A stretch of DNA of 64,000 nt. Source: Cecembia calidifontis (GTDB lineage Bacteria > Bacteroidota > Bacteroidia > Cytophagales > Cyclobacteriaceae). The DNA is taken from positions 3,952,501 through 4,016,500 of the forward strand of contig NZ_SGXG01000001.1 of assembly GCF_004216715.1 (NCBI RefSeq). The letters are read 5' to 3'. A program made the position numbers and the translations under genes. A model generated the notes under the pieces. It ran no database searches. It saw nothing but the letters and a program-made list of their open reading frames with translations, and was not told where the DNA came from. Every line of letters starts with the position of its first letter. The stretch's first letter is position 1. Shown here in pieces: positions 43,120-51,158 of the stretch.

Positions 43120-43188
43120 GGGTTAATGGTTTAAGGTAGATTTATTTCATATTTAAGAGCATTAATTCTTAATTAACAGGAATTTTTT

Positions 43189-43626
43189 TTAATCAAATAA
43201 CCGTACTTCTTCAGCAAGTATCTTTTCTCCTAATTGGGCAAGGCTCGTATTACAGAGATGGGATTTTATGTCCTCTTTGATGCCTTTCCAAAAATTGTGG
43301 ACAGGACAAGGCTTTTCTACACCACAGCCTGGAAAACCTAAAAGACAATTGTCAAAGTAATCCTCTCCTTCCAAAGCCAAGACAATGTCTATAAGCATTA
43401 TCTGATCTGATGGTTTGGCCAATGCAATCCCTCCTGAAGGTCCCCTATAAGAGTACAATATGCCTTTATTGGTCAACTCTCTAAATATCTTAGTTAGAAA
43501 ATGAAAGGAAAGATTCAATTCTTTTGTTATTTCCCCAATACTGACATATTCTCCTGTACTTGGATTACTCACCATATACAATAGAGCCCTTATGCCGTAC
43601 TTACTCGTTTGGGATAATACTTTCAT
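43189..43626 (-). CDS. Rrf2-family Fe-S regulator (copy 3)
   Basis: 145 residues, more distant from the other two copies. The helix-turn-helix (NLSFHFLTKIFRELTNKGIL) and wing (RGPSGGIAL) are present, with cysteines C94, C101 and C107 (NCLLGFPGCGVEKPC) in the same C-x6-C-x5-C spacing. It lies between the NorF/NorE-like genes and norZ, in the same direction, so it is the likely local regulator of one or both NO reductases. No AAAGGA-type site is seen in front of it. Confidence 0.87.
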   Translation of the reverse strand: MKVLSQTSKYGIRALLYMVSNPSTGEYVSIGEITKELNLSFHFLTKIFRELTNKGILYSYRGPSGGIALAKPSDQIMLIDIVLALEGEDYFDNCLLGFPGCGVEKPCPVHNFWKGIKEDIKSHLCNTSLAQLGEKILAEEVRLFD

Positions 43627-43700
43627 GCTTTTTAATTAAGACTTTTAACTCTGAAATTAAAGTATTTTTTTCTTGACAATCAAATTTTAAGAGAAAGTTT

Positions 43701-43946
43701 TTAAGCCCAAAACCCAACTACCACTACCACCAGCAATCCTATAAGGACAGTTGCAAACTTCCAGAAGAAATGGGCCTTACGCAATTCCATAAATACAAAG
43801 GCAACCAGGAAGAATTTAACAGCAGCTAAACCCATCACCAGCCAAGTCAAATAATTTACAACTCCAAGATTGAAAACACCAAGAAATGCAGAGACTTGGG
43901 TCATCCCAATCAAAATGAAGAGTATTAATAAATTTTTCTTTTCCAT
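43701..43946 (-). CDS. Cytochrome c oxidase subunit IV-like protein (NorF-like)
   Basis: 81 residues with three membrane spans, containing the subunit-IV motif KFFLVAFVFMELRKAHFFWK. It is adjacent to the subunit-III-like gene (1 bp gap). In denitrifiers such pairs (NorEF) support cytochrome-type NO reductase activity. Classification is by size, topology and position. Confidence 0.75.
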   Translation of the reverse strand: MEKKNLLILFILIGMTQVSAFLGVFNLGVVNYLTWLVMGLAAVKFFLVAFVFMELRKAHFFWKFATVLIGLLVVVVVGFWA

Positions 43947-43947
43947 C

Positions 43948-44535
43948 TTAGAATATCAGGTATAAGGAAGGGAATAATAAAAGCCAGATCAAATCACACA
44001 TGTGCCAAAAAGCGGCCCCAGATTCCAAATCTGTCACCTGAAGAGATCTAGGTCTGGTTTTTATCTGCCACCAACTGAATACCAAAATCACCAGACCTAC
44101 CAAAACATGCGCAAGGTGGAATCCGGTCATTAGCCAATAAAAGGTAAAGAACATGTTATCCCCCATGTCTAGGTCGCCTGTCAATTTTTCAACATATTCA
44201 TAGCTTTTCAATCCTACAAAAAGCAACCCGCCCAACATGGTCCAAACCAAGTATTTTTTAGCTGATTCAATAGCCCCTGATTTAAGTTTCAGGACAGTAT
44301 TGGTCATAAAATACCCACTGACCAATAAAATTAAGGTATTCAAGGTGCCGATAGAAGTATTTAATTGAAGCCTGGATTGATGGAATAGTTCGGGCTCTAA
44401 TTTGCCATAATAAACCAAGCCTCCGATCCCCAATCCGAAGGTGATCAGCTCCAATATGATGATTATCCATAACAGGATGCCACCCGGAGGGTAAAAGATA
44501 TCCTTATGATCTATATTCTGGGCTTTTATTTCCAT
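43948..44535 (-). CDS. norE: Cytochrome c oxidase subunit III-like protein (NorE-like)
   Basis: 195 residues with five spans; GFHLAHVLVGLVILVF and ESGAAFWHMCDLIWLLLFPSLYL are the conserved heme-copper subunit III motifs. Its start overlaps the DUF438-PAS gene by 10 bp. The context within nor genes makes NorE the best name, although a role has not been shown. Confidence 0.82.
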   Translation of the reverse strand: MEIKAQNIDHKDIFYPPGGILLWIIIILELITFGLGIGGLVYYGKLEPELFHQSRLQLNTSIGTLNTLILLVSGYFMTNTVLKLKSGAIESAKKYLVWTMLGGLLFVGLKSYEYVEKLTGDLDMGDNMFFTFYWLMTGFHLAHVLVGLVILVFSWWQIKTRPRSLQVTDLESGAAFWHMCDLIWLLLFPSLYLIF

Positions 44536-45491
44536 TCCAACAGTCTTTTTTCTCCATCTATATGCTTGATATCTGTGATATCCTGTGACATTTCTATGAC
44601 CCCACGGTAATTTTTATCCGCATCCCGTACAGCGAAATACCGGATATAGATCAACCTGCCTTTAAAATTGATCCAAAAAGAAGCTTCACTTTGCGTGCCC
44701 TTTCTGAATTCCTCCAGTATTCTCAGGACAGTATCCACACTTTTGGGCGGGTGACAGAACCTGACTTCCCTACCAATAATTCCTGCACTTCTTGGAAAGG
44801 TCCGTTCCTCTCCTCTATTGTAAAAGATCACTTTGTCATTTTCATCCACATATGTAATATCCAAAGGCATCGTACGAAGTAATAGGTTGACCTGTTCTAC
44901 CGTCATATAGCCTTCATCATAATGCTGACTTTCAGCCTTAGCAAAACTTAAATCTCTTTGAGTAAAATCTTCTGATGGGTGCACATAGGCCTGTTCAGGA
45001 TAAGCAGCAGGCTTTTCTGATAGCATCCATCCTATCTCCTCCTCTCCTTTCCGCATTTGCTGCCAGTCTTCTTCTTTAAGTATTTTCAGGGAATTGGGGA
45101 ATAAAACTGTCTCCTCCACCAGCATGAGCCTTCGGATATTATTGCTTAAATGATGGAAATTCTCATAGACTCCACGGATATCCCTGGCTTCCACTTTTTC
45201 CCTGACAAACTTGAAAATACTGCGAATGGTGTCATGAAAAGACCACATATTTTGGGAAGGTCCGTTCCAACCACATTTTTCAAGAAAGGAGAAAAGTTGG
45301 TTTTCTTTGCGTTCAAAACGCCTTTCAATTGTTTGAAGTTTATTAAAGAGGTTGTAGAATACCTGATAATCATTTTCAATATCGCACTGTTCCAATTCAT
45401 CAATCAGCTGATGAATCATGGCAGTTTCCTGCAAATAGGTATGGATGGGATGACCTTTTGGGAGGTCTAATTCTTGTTCGTAAGCATTCAT
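44526..45491 (-). CDS. DUF438 hemerythrin-like / PAS domain protein
   Basis: 321 residues. Residues 1-170 resemble the DUF438 and hemerythrin-like four-helix bundle (HPIHTYLQETAMIHQLIDELEQ, RRFERKENQLFSFLEK, MWSFHDTIRSIFKFVR, NFHHLSNNIRRLMLVEETVLFPN), with histidines and glutamates placed to bind iron. Residues 195-315 form a PAS domain (LLLRTMPLDITYVDENDKVIFYNRGEERTFPR...FCHPPKSVDTVLRILEEFR). Such proteins are proposed sensors of NO or redox state. It lies within the nor operon, so an assembly or sensing role for NorBC is plausible. Confidence 0.75.
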   Translation of the reverse strand: MNAYEQELDLPKGHPIHTYLQETAMIHQLIDELEQCDIENDYQVFYNLFNKLQTIERRFERKENQLFSFLEKCGWNGPSQNMWSFHDTIRSIFKFVREKVEARDIRGVYENFHHLSNNIRRLMLVEETVLFPNSLKILKEEDWQQMRKGEEEIGWMLSEKPAAYPEQAYVHPSEDFTQRDLSFAKAESQHYDEGYMTVEQVNLLLRTMPLDITYVDENDKVIFYNRGEERTFPRSAGIIGREVRFCHPPKSVDTVLRILEEFRKGTQSEASFWINFKGRLIYIRYFAVRDADKNYRGVIEMSQDITDIKHIDGEKRLLEWK

Positions 45492-45492
45492 A

Positions 45493-47259
45493 TTACTGGT
45501 GTTTAATCCTTTCGTACAATTTGACCAGGGAACTCAATAGCTCCACCGGTGTCGTCAGAATCTGGTAATGGTTTTGTCCAAACATCTGGGGCAGGTAATA
45601 TTTGGCCTGAGCTTCTATCGCAAGAGCGTAGGAGTTTATCTGGCGTTCGTTAAGTTCCCGTAGCGCCTGTTTGATATCCTGAATACCGTATTTCCCTTCA
45701 TAGCGGTCATAATCATTGGGCTTACCGTCAGAAATTAGGATTACCCATTTATTCTTCGTGCTTCTCTGATCAAGTCTTGCGCCTGCATGCCTCAATGCTG
45801 ACCCTATACGGGTGTACCCCTGAGGTTCTACCGCTCCAATTCGTTTTTTACCCAAATCCCAGCTTTCATCAAATTCCTTAAGGGTAAGGTAAGTGGAGTA
45901 ATTTCTGGTTTTGGAATAAAAACTATCAATGGAAAAATCTATATCAAACTCATTCAAAATCTCTCCGAAAAGAATGGATACTTCCTTTTCCACGTCAATC
46001 ACCCGGTTATTGGCAGCATAGCTATCGCTGGATAAACTCACATCCAAGAGAAGTAATATGGAAAGATCCTTCTCTTTTTTCCGTTTGGAAAGGTAAATGT
46101 CTTCAGCTGGGGTCTTCCGTGCATGAACGTCTGTAAACAAATCAGTCAAGGCATCAATGTCAAATTCATCGCCCTGATTCTGTTTGCGTTGAAGTTTCAT
46201 TTTGTTGTTGATAGAAGTCAGCATCTTTCGTAGCCCCAGCAAAGTACTGGCATGCTTGGAAATGGTATTTCGGTAATAGGCCAAATCAGTTTTCACCAAA
46301 GTTTGGGGATACACTTTACAAAAATCAGGTTTATAAATCTGCTTTTTAAAATCCCACTCATCGTAGCAAAGGTGGAAGCCTTTTTCATCCCGCTCAGCAC
46401 TTTCGGAGATGGTAGTGTTTTCTACAAATTCTGCCTGATAAACCGAATGCGCAGGGTCATCCACCCTTACGGTAAATTTCATACTTAACTCTTCCAATGC
46501 ATCCTGATGGTCTTCCAACTCGTCCTTGCCATCAAAATCCCTCCAAACCCCATTTGATTCTTCAGCCGTTTCCACCTTTTCAAAGTTGTGCAGTAAAACA
46601 TAGTCTTCTTGCTGCTTTTTATCGATGGTGAGGTTTTTGACTTCCTCCACCGCTTTAGCTATCAATGTGGTTGTTGGGTTTTCTTCTTTGCCTTTTTTGA
46701 TTCGATTGTCAAAATTCTGAAGCGGATCCTCTTCCGTTGCTGAAGGGTCAGCATACATCCACTTTCCATAAAGTAAACTCAAATCTGCTTGCTCTCCAGG
46801 CTTGGTCTTAGACTGAAAATGGCTTTTTAATTTTTCATGAAGTTGGGCTGCAATCCTAAACTCATCAGCTAACTTTTCCAGGACGGCAGGAGCCGTCTGT
46901 TCGGCCATCTGACGGGAAAGAATCAGATCGTCCGTTTCCTTGGTCCAATTGTAGCCTAGGTCTTGTTGTGCGCTCAGGTAAAGTGTTCTGAAAAAATAGA
47001 AATAGAGATTTTCTTCCCAAGTGGGAAACTCGGCAAAAGAAATGGGAAGGAAGAAATTATTGTTTTTAAAACCTCCTTCAGCTTCAGCAGGATAAATGTC
47101 AATTGCTTTCCCGGTAATGGCCCTGGCCAAAAAAGTCAATCTTGGTCGGATAACTTCCAAATCCACCTTGTGGTGCATTTCCAACTCGGCTTTCAATCGG
47201 CTTTTTTTAAAATACCGAACCAATCTGCCATATATCCATTCATCTATTTCCAGTCCCAT
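45493..47259 (-). CDS. norD: NorD, von Willebrand A domain protein for NO reductase activation
   Basis: 588 residues. The C-terminal vWA domain (from about residue 395) has DVSLSSDSYAANNRVIDV with the MIDAS pattern DxSxS, and VILISDGKPNDYDRYEGKYG. The N-terminal half is a helical NorD region. With NorQ it forms the MoxR-type chaperone pair that activates cytochrome-type NO reductase, likely by metal insertion. It is 121 bp from norQ across an unusual AT-rich repeat. Confidence 0.9.
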   Translation of the reverse strand: MGLEIDEWIYGRLVRYFKKSRLKAELEMHHKVDLEVIRPRLTFLARAITGKAIDIYPAEAEGGFKNNNFFLPISFAEFPTWEENLYFYFFRTLYLSAQQDLGYNWTKETDDLILSRQMAEQTAPAVLEKLADEFRIAAQLHEKLKSHFQSKTKPGEQADLSLLYGKWMYADPSATEEDPLQNFDNRIKKGKEENPTTTLIAKAVEEVKNLTIDKKQQEDYVLLHNFEKVETAEESNGVWRDFDGKDELEDHQDALEELSMKFTVRVDDPAHSVYQAEFVENTTISESAERDEKGFHLCYDEWDFKKQIYKPDFCKVYPQTLVKTDLAYYRNTISKHASTLLGLRKMLTSINNKMKLQRKQNQGDEFDIDALTDLFTDVHARKTPAEDIYLSKRKKEKDLSILLLLDVSLSSDSYAANNRVIDVEKEVSILFGEILNEFDIDFSIDSFYSKTRNYSTYLTLKEFDESWDLGKKRIGAVEPQGYTRIGSALRHAGARLDQRSTKNKWVILISDGKPNDYDRYEGKYGIQDIKQALRELNERQINSYALAIEAQAKYYLPQMFGQNHYQILTTPVELLSSLVKLYERIKHQ

Positions 47260-47381
47260 CTTCTGATTTATTTCTATTTATTTCAATTTTATTTCGCGAA
47301 GCTTATTTATATTCTATTTCCATATATTTCGCGCACCATATTTCAACCATATTTCTATTATATATCCAACATATTTCAATT
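47260..47381. repeat. AT-rich region with eight TATTTC (GAAATA) hexamers between norQ and norD
   Basis: The spacer contains the hexamer TATTTC about eight times at irregular distances of 8-25 bp, with two copies of ATTTCGCG. No coding capacity is seen. It may hold binding sites or act as a message spacer; the repetition itself is direct observation. Confidence 0.5.
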
Positions 47382-48161
47382 TCATATCATCAAATCAACC
47401 AAATCCTTCATAGACTCAATGGTCTGTGCATCATCGCTAAGCGGTTCCACTATGGCGACATGACAGGCCAACCTTTTGGGAAGACCGGATTGAATCAGCT
47501 TCGCCGCATCCACCAACAATCGGGTAGATACCGTTTCGGTCAAACCCAATTCTGTCAGATTTCGGATTTTACCTCCTATAGCAACCAGCTTTTTGGCAAT
47601 ATCCTGCTTCACTCCAGTTTCGTTGACAAGGATTTCTGTTTCAATTTTTGCTGTTGGATAACCAAAGCTCAAAGCCACAAAACGTTGCCGTGTGGAAGGT
47701 TTCAGCTCTTTGAAACCTCTTTGGTAACCTGGATTGAAGGAAGCAATCAACATGAAGTTTTCATGGGCTTTGACCGTCTCTCCGAGTTTATCAATGAACA
47801 ATTCCCTTCTGTGATCTGTCAGCGAGTGGATAGCCACTATCACATCAGGTCGGGCCTCTGCCACTTCATCCAGGTAAAGGATGGCTCCTTCTCTAACAGC
47901 GGTGGTCAGTGGGCCATCTATCCATACCGTTTCAGCTCCTTTGATGATAAACCTACCGATCAGATCTGTGGATGATGTTTCTTCGTGACAGGAAATAGTG
48001 ATCAGTCTTTGACCGGTAGCATGTGCCATATATTCCACAAATCGGGATTTCCCGCTTCCTGTTGGCCCTTTTAGAAGCAAAGGCATGCGGTTTTGGAAGG
48101 TTTGCAAAAAAACCTCTGATTCCTGATCTGTCTGATGATAATAAGGTGCTTCTATAACCAT
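47382..48161 (-). CDS. norQ: NorQ, MoxR-type AAA+ ATPase
   Basis: 259 residues. Walker A GPTGSGKSRFVEY near residue 33, Walker B YLDEVAEARPDV near 96, and the sensor region SFNPGYQRGFKELKPSTRQRF are intact. The CbbQ/NorQ C-terminal domain follows. It works with NorD to activate NorBC. The start at ATG 48161 is the only one before Walker A. Confidence 0.92.
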   Translation of the reverse strand: MVIEAPYYHQTDQESEVFLQTFQNRMPLLLKGPTGSGKSRFVEYMAHATGQRLITISCHEETSSTDLIGRFIIKGAETVWIDGPLTTAVREGAILYLDEVAEARPDVIVAIHSLTDHRRELFIDKLGETVKAHENFMLIASFNPGYQRGFKELKPSTRQRFVALSFGYPTAKIETEILVNETGVKQDIAKKLVAIGGKIRNLTELGLTETVSTRLLVDAAKLIQSGLPKRLACHVAIVEPLSDDAQTIESMKDLVDLMI

Positions 48162-48290
48162 AATGTTAAGTTTTGAGGTTTGAAAGCCGGGCTGCCAGAA
48201 GAGGCGACCCAGCTATTTTCAGAAGTCGGCAAACTGATTAAGAAATAAACCGATGGCCGATTTTCCTGTTTGACAATTCAAATGAAGGGT

Positions 48291-49646
48291 TTAACTAACC
48301 AAAACAGTTTCTTCTTTTTTGGATAGTGCTTCATTAGTAGGTCTTCCATACTTAATAAATTCATAAATATAGATCCCGATTCCAGTTGCAAACATGGTAG
48401 CACAAAGCAGCATGACCACAAAGTGGATTTTAACTTCTTCCTGAGCAATCATAAAATCCATACTTAACCTTCTTTCAAGATAAACCTGAACAACACCTGC
48501 AACACCAAGTGCTACCACCATACCGAGCATACCGATATTTGATAGCCAGAATGCCAAATGTCCGTTGGTTTTATCATGTCGTTTTCTGCCGGTGATGTTG
48601 GGCATGGCATAACTGATGATGGCCAATACGATCATCACATAAGCACCCCAGAAAGCATAGTGGCCATGCATAGCCGTTACCAAGGTTCCATGGGTGTAGA
48701 GATTGGTCTGAGGAAGGGTATGGGCAAAACCCAGCAACCCGGCACCAATAAAGGAAACAATTGCAGCTCCTATAGTCCAGAAAAGAGCAATTTTGTTAGG
48801 GTGGTTTTTCTCACCTTTGCGGTACATATAGACTGCAAACAGGGCCATGGCAAGAAAAGCAAGTGGCTCTAATGCAGAGAACACGCCCCCTACTACCAAC
48901 CAGATTTTGTTGACACCAATGTAATAATAGTGGTGACCTGTACCGAGTATCCCTGAGAGAAAGGTCAAACCAACGATCACATACAGCCATTTCTCGATGA
49001 CTTCTCTATCCACACCGGTTAATTTGATCAACAGGAAGGCCAAGATACCGCCCATGATCAATTCCCAAACGCCTTCTACCCAAAGATGAACTACCCACCA
49101 TCTAAAAAAGGAGTCGGTTACCTGTGAATCAAACCATATCATTCCAGGGAGGTACAAGAGCGCGGCAAAAACCAGCCCCATAGTCATAACCAAAGCTGTG
49201 GTGGTCTGCCTTTTCCCTTTAAACAAAGTAGCTAGAATTATTCCCAAAAACAGCAGGACATTGACGACTACCAGATAATCCAATTCACGGGGAATTTCCA
49301 GAAATTTCCTTCCTTCCCAGATATTAAAGTGGTAGCCCGTAATAGCGGCCACCCCAACTACAGCCAGAGAAATCAATTGCACGTAAGCCAGCTTGACACT
49401 GACAAGTTCCCGCTGGGCTTCCTCTGGAATGATATAATAAGCTGCACCCATAAATCCGGTCAGCAACCAAACAACCAATAAATTGGTGTGCACCGCCCTT
49501 GCGGTATTAAAGGGAATCCAGTCATGGAGTCCATCCATGCCGATTCTGGCAAATCCCATGATAAATCCATAGACGATCTGTAGTGCGAAGAGCAGCATAC
49601 ATAAGGCAAAAAACCAGTAGGCTACCTGTTGTGATTTATATTTCAT
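48291..49646 (-). CDS. norB: Cytochrome-type nitric oxide reductase, catalytic subunit NorB
   Basis: 451 residues, about 12 spans, no N-terminal soluble extension, thus the cNOR form and distinct from norZ. TARAVHTNLLVVWLLTGFMGAAYYI holds the low-spin heme ligand of span 2; VVHLWVEGVWELIMGGILAFLL (span 6) and YTHGTLVTAMHGHYAFWGAYVMI (span 10) hold the heme b3 and non-heme iron ligands, including the Glu of the active site. It reduces NO to N2O with electrons from NorC. It is 4 bp after norC. Confidence 0.95.
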   Translation of the reverse strand: MKYKSQQVAYWFFALCMLLFALQIVYGFIMGFARIGMDGLHDWIPFNTARAVHTNLLVVWLLTGFMGAAYYIIPEEAQRELVSVKLAYVQLISLAVVGVAAITGYHFNIWEGRKFLEIPRELDYLVVVNVLLFLGIILATLFKGKRQTTTALVMTMGLVFAALLYLPGMIWFDSQVTDSFFRWWVVHLWVEGVWELIMGGILAFLLIKLTGVDREVIEKWLYVIVGLTFLSGILGTGHHYYYIGVNKIWLVVGGVFSALEPLAFLAMALFAVYMYRKGEKNHPNKIALFWTIGAAIVSFIGAGLLGFAHTLPQTNLYTHGTLVTAMHGHYAFWGAYVMIVLAIISYAMPNITGRKRHDKTNGHLAFWLSNIGMLGMVVALGVAGVVQVYLERRLSMDFMIAQEEVKIHFVVMLLCATMFATGIGIYIYEFIKYGRPTNEALSKKEETVLVS

Positions 49647-49650
49647 GTTT

Positions 49651-50091
49651 CTAGTCTTTTAACTTATCTTTTGCCAATGGTGAAACAATACGGTCGAAGC
49701 CGTTAAGATCGATTTCCCCTATCCACTTTAGGTATTCAATCATAGCTTCTGCATCCTCATCGCTCATTTCATAGGCGACCATTTTCCTCCCGTTGGGTGC
49801 CCAGGGAATGGGCGATTGAAGGATGGCTTTCACCAAAGGTGCACCACGTCTGTCAATCACTTTGGTGAGTTCCGGTGCATAATAGCCCCCTTCCCCCATA
49901 ATGGCGTGGCAACCCATGCAATTATTGGTTTCCCAAATGTGCTTGCCTTTGATTACCTGCTCGGTAATGTTCTGATGATTAGACTGGTCATTACTAGGGG
50001 CCATGGAATAAATGGTTAATCCGATAAATATCAGAAAGGTCACCAGTGTACCACCCAGAAAGAAAGTCCTTGCTTGTGATTTTGATAGCAT
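49651..50091 (-). CDS. norC: NorC, membrane-anchored monoheme cytochrome c
   Basis: 146 residues. One N-terminal anchor (ARTFFLGGTLVTFLIFIGLTIYSM), then the heme motif NNCMGCHAIMGEGGYYAPEL with axial Met in RKMVAYEMSDEDA. It passes electrons to NorB. It is the first gene of the norCBQD operon, with an AAARGA-N8-TCYTTT-like site 30-49 bp upstream. Confidence 0.94.
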   Translation of the reverse strand: MLSKSQARTFFLGGTLVTFLIFIGLTIYSMAPSNDQSNHQNITEQVIKGKHIWETNNCMGCHAIMGEGGYYAPELTKVIDRRGAPLVKAILQSPIPWAPNGRKMVAYEMSDEDAEAMIEYLKWIGEIDLNGFDRIVSPLAKDKLKD

Positions 50092-50120
50092 ATAGAACTG
50101 GGTTAAATTTAATTTAGATT

Positions 50121-50140
50121 AAAAGACCTTTTTATCTTTT
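50121..50140. promoter_or_regulatory. Variant AAAGGA-N8-TCCTTT site before norC
   Basis: AAAAGA-CCTTTTTA-TCTTTT, a palindrome with A for G in each half, 30-49 bp upstream of norC. Confidence 0.4.
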
Positions 50141-50216
50141 TATGACACGAAGATACAGGTGGATTTCAAAAGTCAAATAGCACAAAGGAAAAAAAATCTA
50201 CAAATTTGTAAAAAAC

Positions 50217-50228
50217 TGATATCAATCA
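50217..50228. promoter_or_regulatory. TGA-N6-TCA before the FNR-like gene
   Basis: TGATATCAATCA, centred 66 bp before the regulator's ATG and 131 bp from norC. Possible autoregulation. Confidence 0.35.
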
Positions 50229-50288
50229 TGTTTTGAATTGCTGTATATCACTTGGGCCAGTACCAAATCCTATTTACTTGCAACTATT

Positions 50289-50999
50289 ATGAATATAAGT
50301 CCAAACTGCAAAATGTGTCCAATTGCTACATGCTTGGTAAAGCAATGCAATCACACATGGATTAATCGTTTATCTGATGCCAAAAACTCCCCTATCTATC
50401 CAAAAGGGCAATTTGTTTTTATGGAAGGCAGTTTGGTTTTGGGTGCTTACTTTATTTTGAAAGGTAAAGTAAAAGTAATCAGTTCCAATGTAGGCGGAAA
50501 AGAACAAACGGTCAGGTTGGCAGGTGAAGGGCACATGTTGGGACATTCGGCCATTGGCCTTGAAAAATACAGCATAGGTGCTGTCACTTTGGAGGAATCA
50601 CAAATCTGCTTTATCGACAATGCTACACTTTATGAAGCTTTTATGGCCAATCCAAAGTTTACTTTTGAAGTAATGCGGCTTTATTCCAGGGAATTAAGAA
50701 AAAGTGAAATCCGTACAAAATGTCTAGGATTGATGAACAATGAAGAAAAAGTGATTTTAGGCTTATTGTACCTTGCTGACACCTACCTTCTAGGATCCCA
50801 AGGCAATCAGGTTGAAATTGATTTAAACAGACAAGAAATTGCACAGATCATCGGTACAAATGCAGAACAAGTCAGCCGGGTTTTAACTTCCTTGAAAAAA
50901 GAAGGGCTCATCCAAACGGTTGATAGGACAATTCAATTACCTGATATAACAACTTTAAAAGAACGAATACGTCAATATGCCTATGCCACTTCTTACTAA
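50289..50999 (+). CDS. FNR-like transcription regulator with N-terminal cysteine cluster
   Basis: 236 residues from ATG 50289 (MNISPNCKMCPIATCLVKQC); the frame extends 17 codons upstream but the ATG beginning just before the cysteines is preferred. Cysteines at 7, 10, 15 and 20 are placed to bind an oxygen- or NO-labile Fe-S cluster. A cyclic-nucleotide-binding-type beta-roll follows (PKGQFVFMEGSLVLGAYFILKGKVKVIS) and a C-terminal winged helix (NRQEIAQIIGTNAEQVSRVLTSLKKEGLI). Divergent from norC, it probably controls the anaerobic genes through TGA-N6-TCA sites (inference). Confidence 0.9.
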   Translation: MNISPNCKMCPIATCLVKQCNHTWINRLSDAKNSPIYPKGQFVFMEGSLVLGAYFILKGKVKVISSNVGGKEQTVRLAGEGHMLGHSAIGLEKYSIGAVTLEESQICFIDNATLYEAFMANPKFTFEVMRLYSRELRKSEIRTKCLGLMNNEEKVILGLLYLADTYLLGSQGNQVEIDLNRQEIAQIIGTNAEQVSRVLTSLKKEGLIQTVDRTIQLPDITTLKERIRQYAYATSY

Positions 51000-51000
51000 T

Positions 51001-51027
51001 AGCCTGCGAAAATGCAGGCTTTTTTTT
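51001..51027 (+). terminator. Rho-independent terminator after the FNR-like gene
   Basis: AGCCTGC, loop GAAAAT, GCAGGCT, then seven T. Confidence 0.9.
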
Positions 51028-51158
51028 GCGAAAATAAAAACCTTCTGTTGAGGTGTATCAGTGTACAATTAAAAATTATCTGGTTTTTTTGTGTCAATGA
51101 ATAATTGAGAAGTTCATATCAAGCATATCTCCCAAAAAAAAATTAAAACGATAAAGCC

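Noticed and set aside
47460..47975. 171-codon plus-strand frame opposite norQ
   Set aside because: Antisense to intact Walker motifs; no start context or family similarity.
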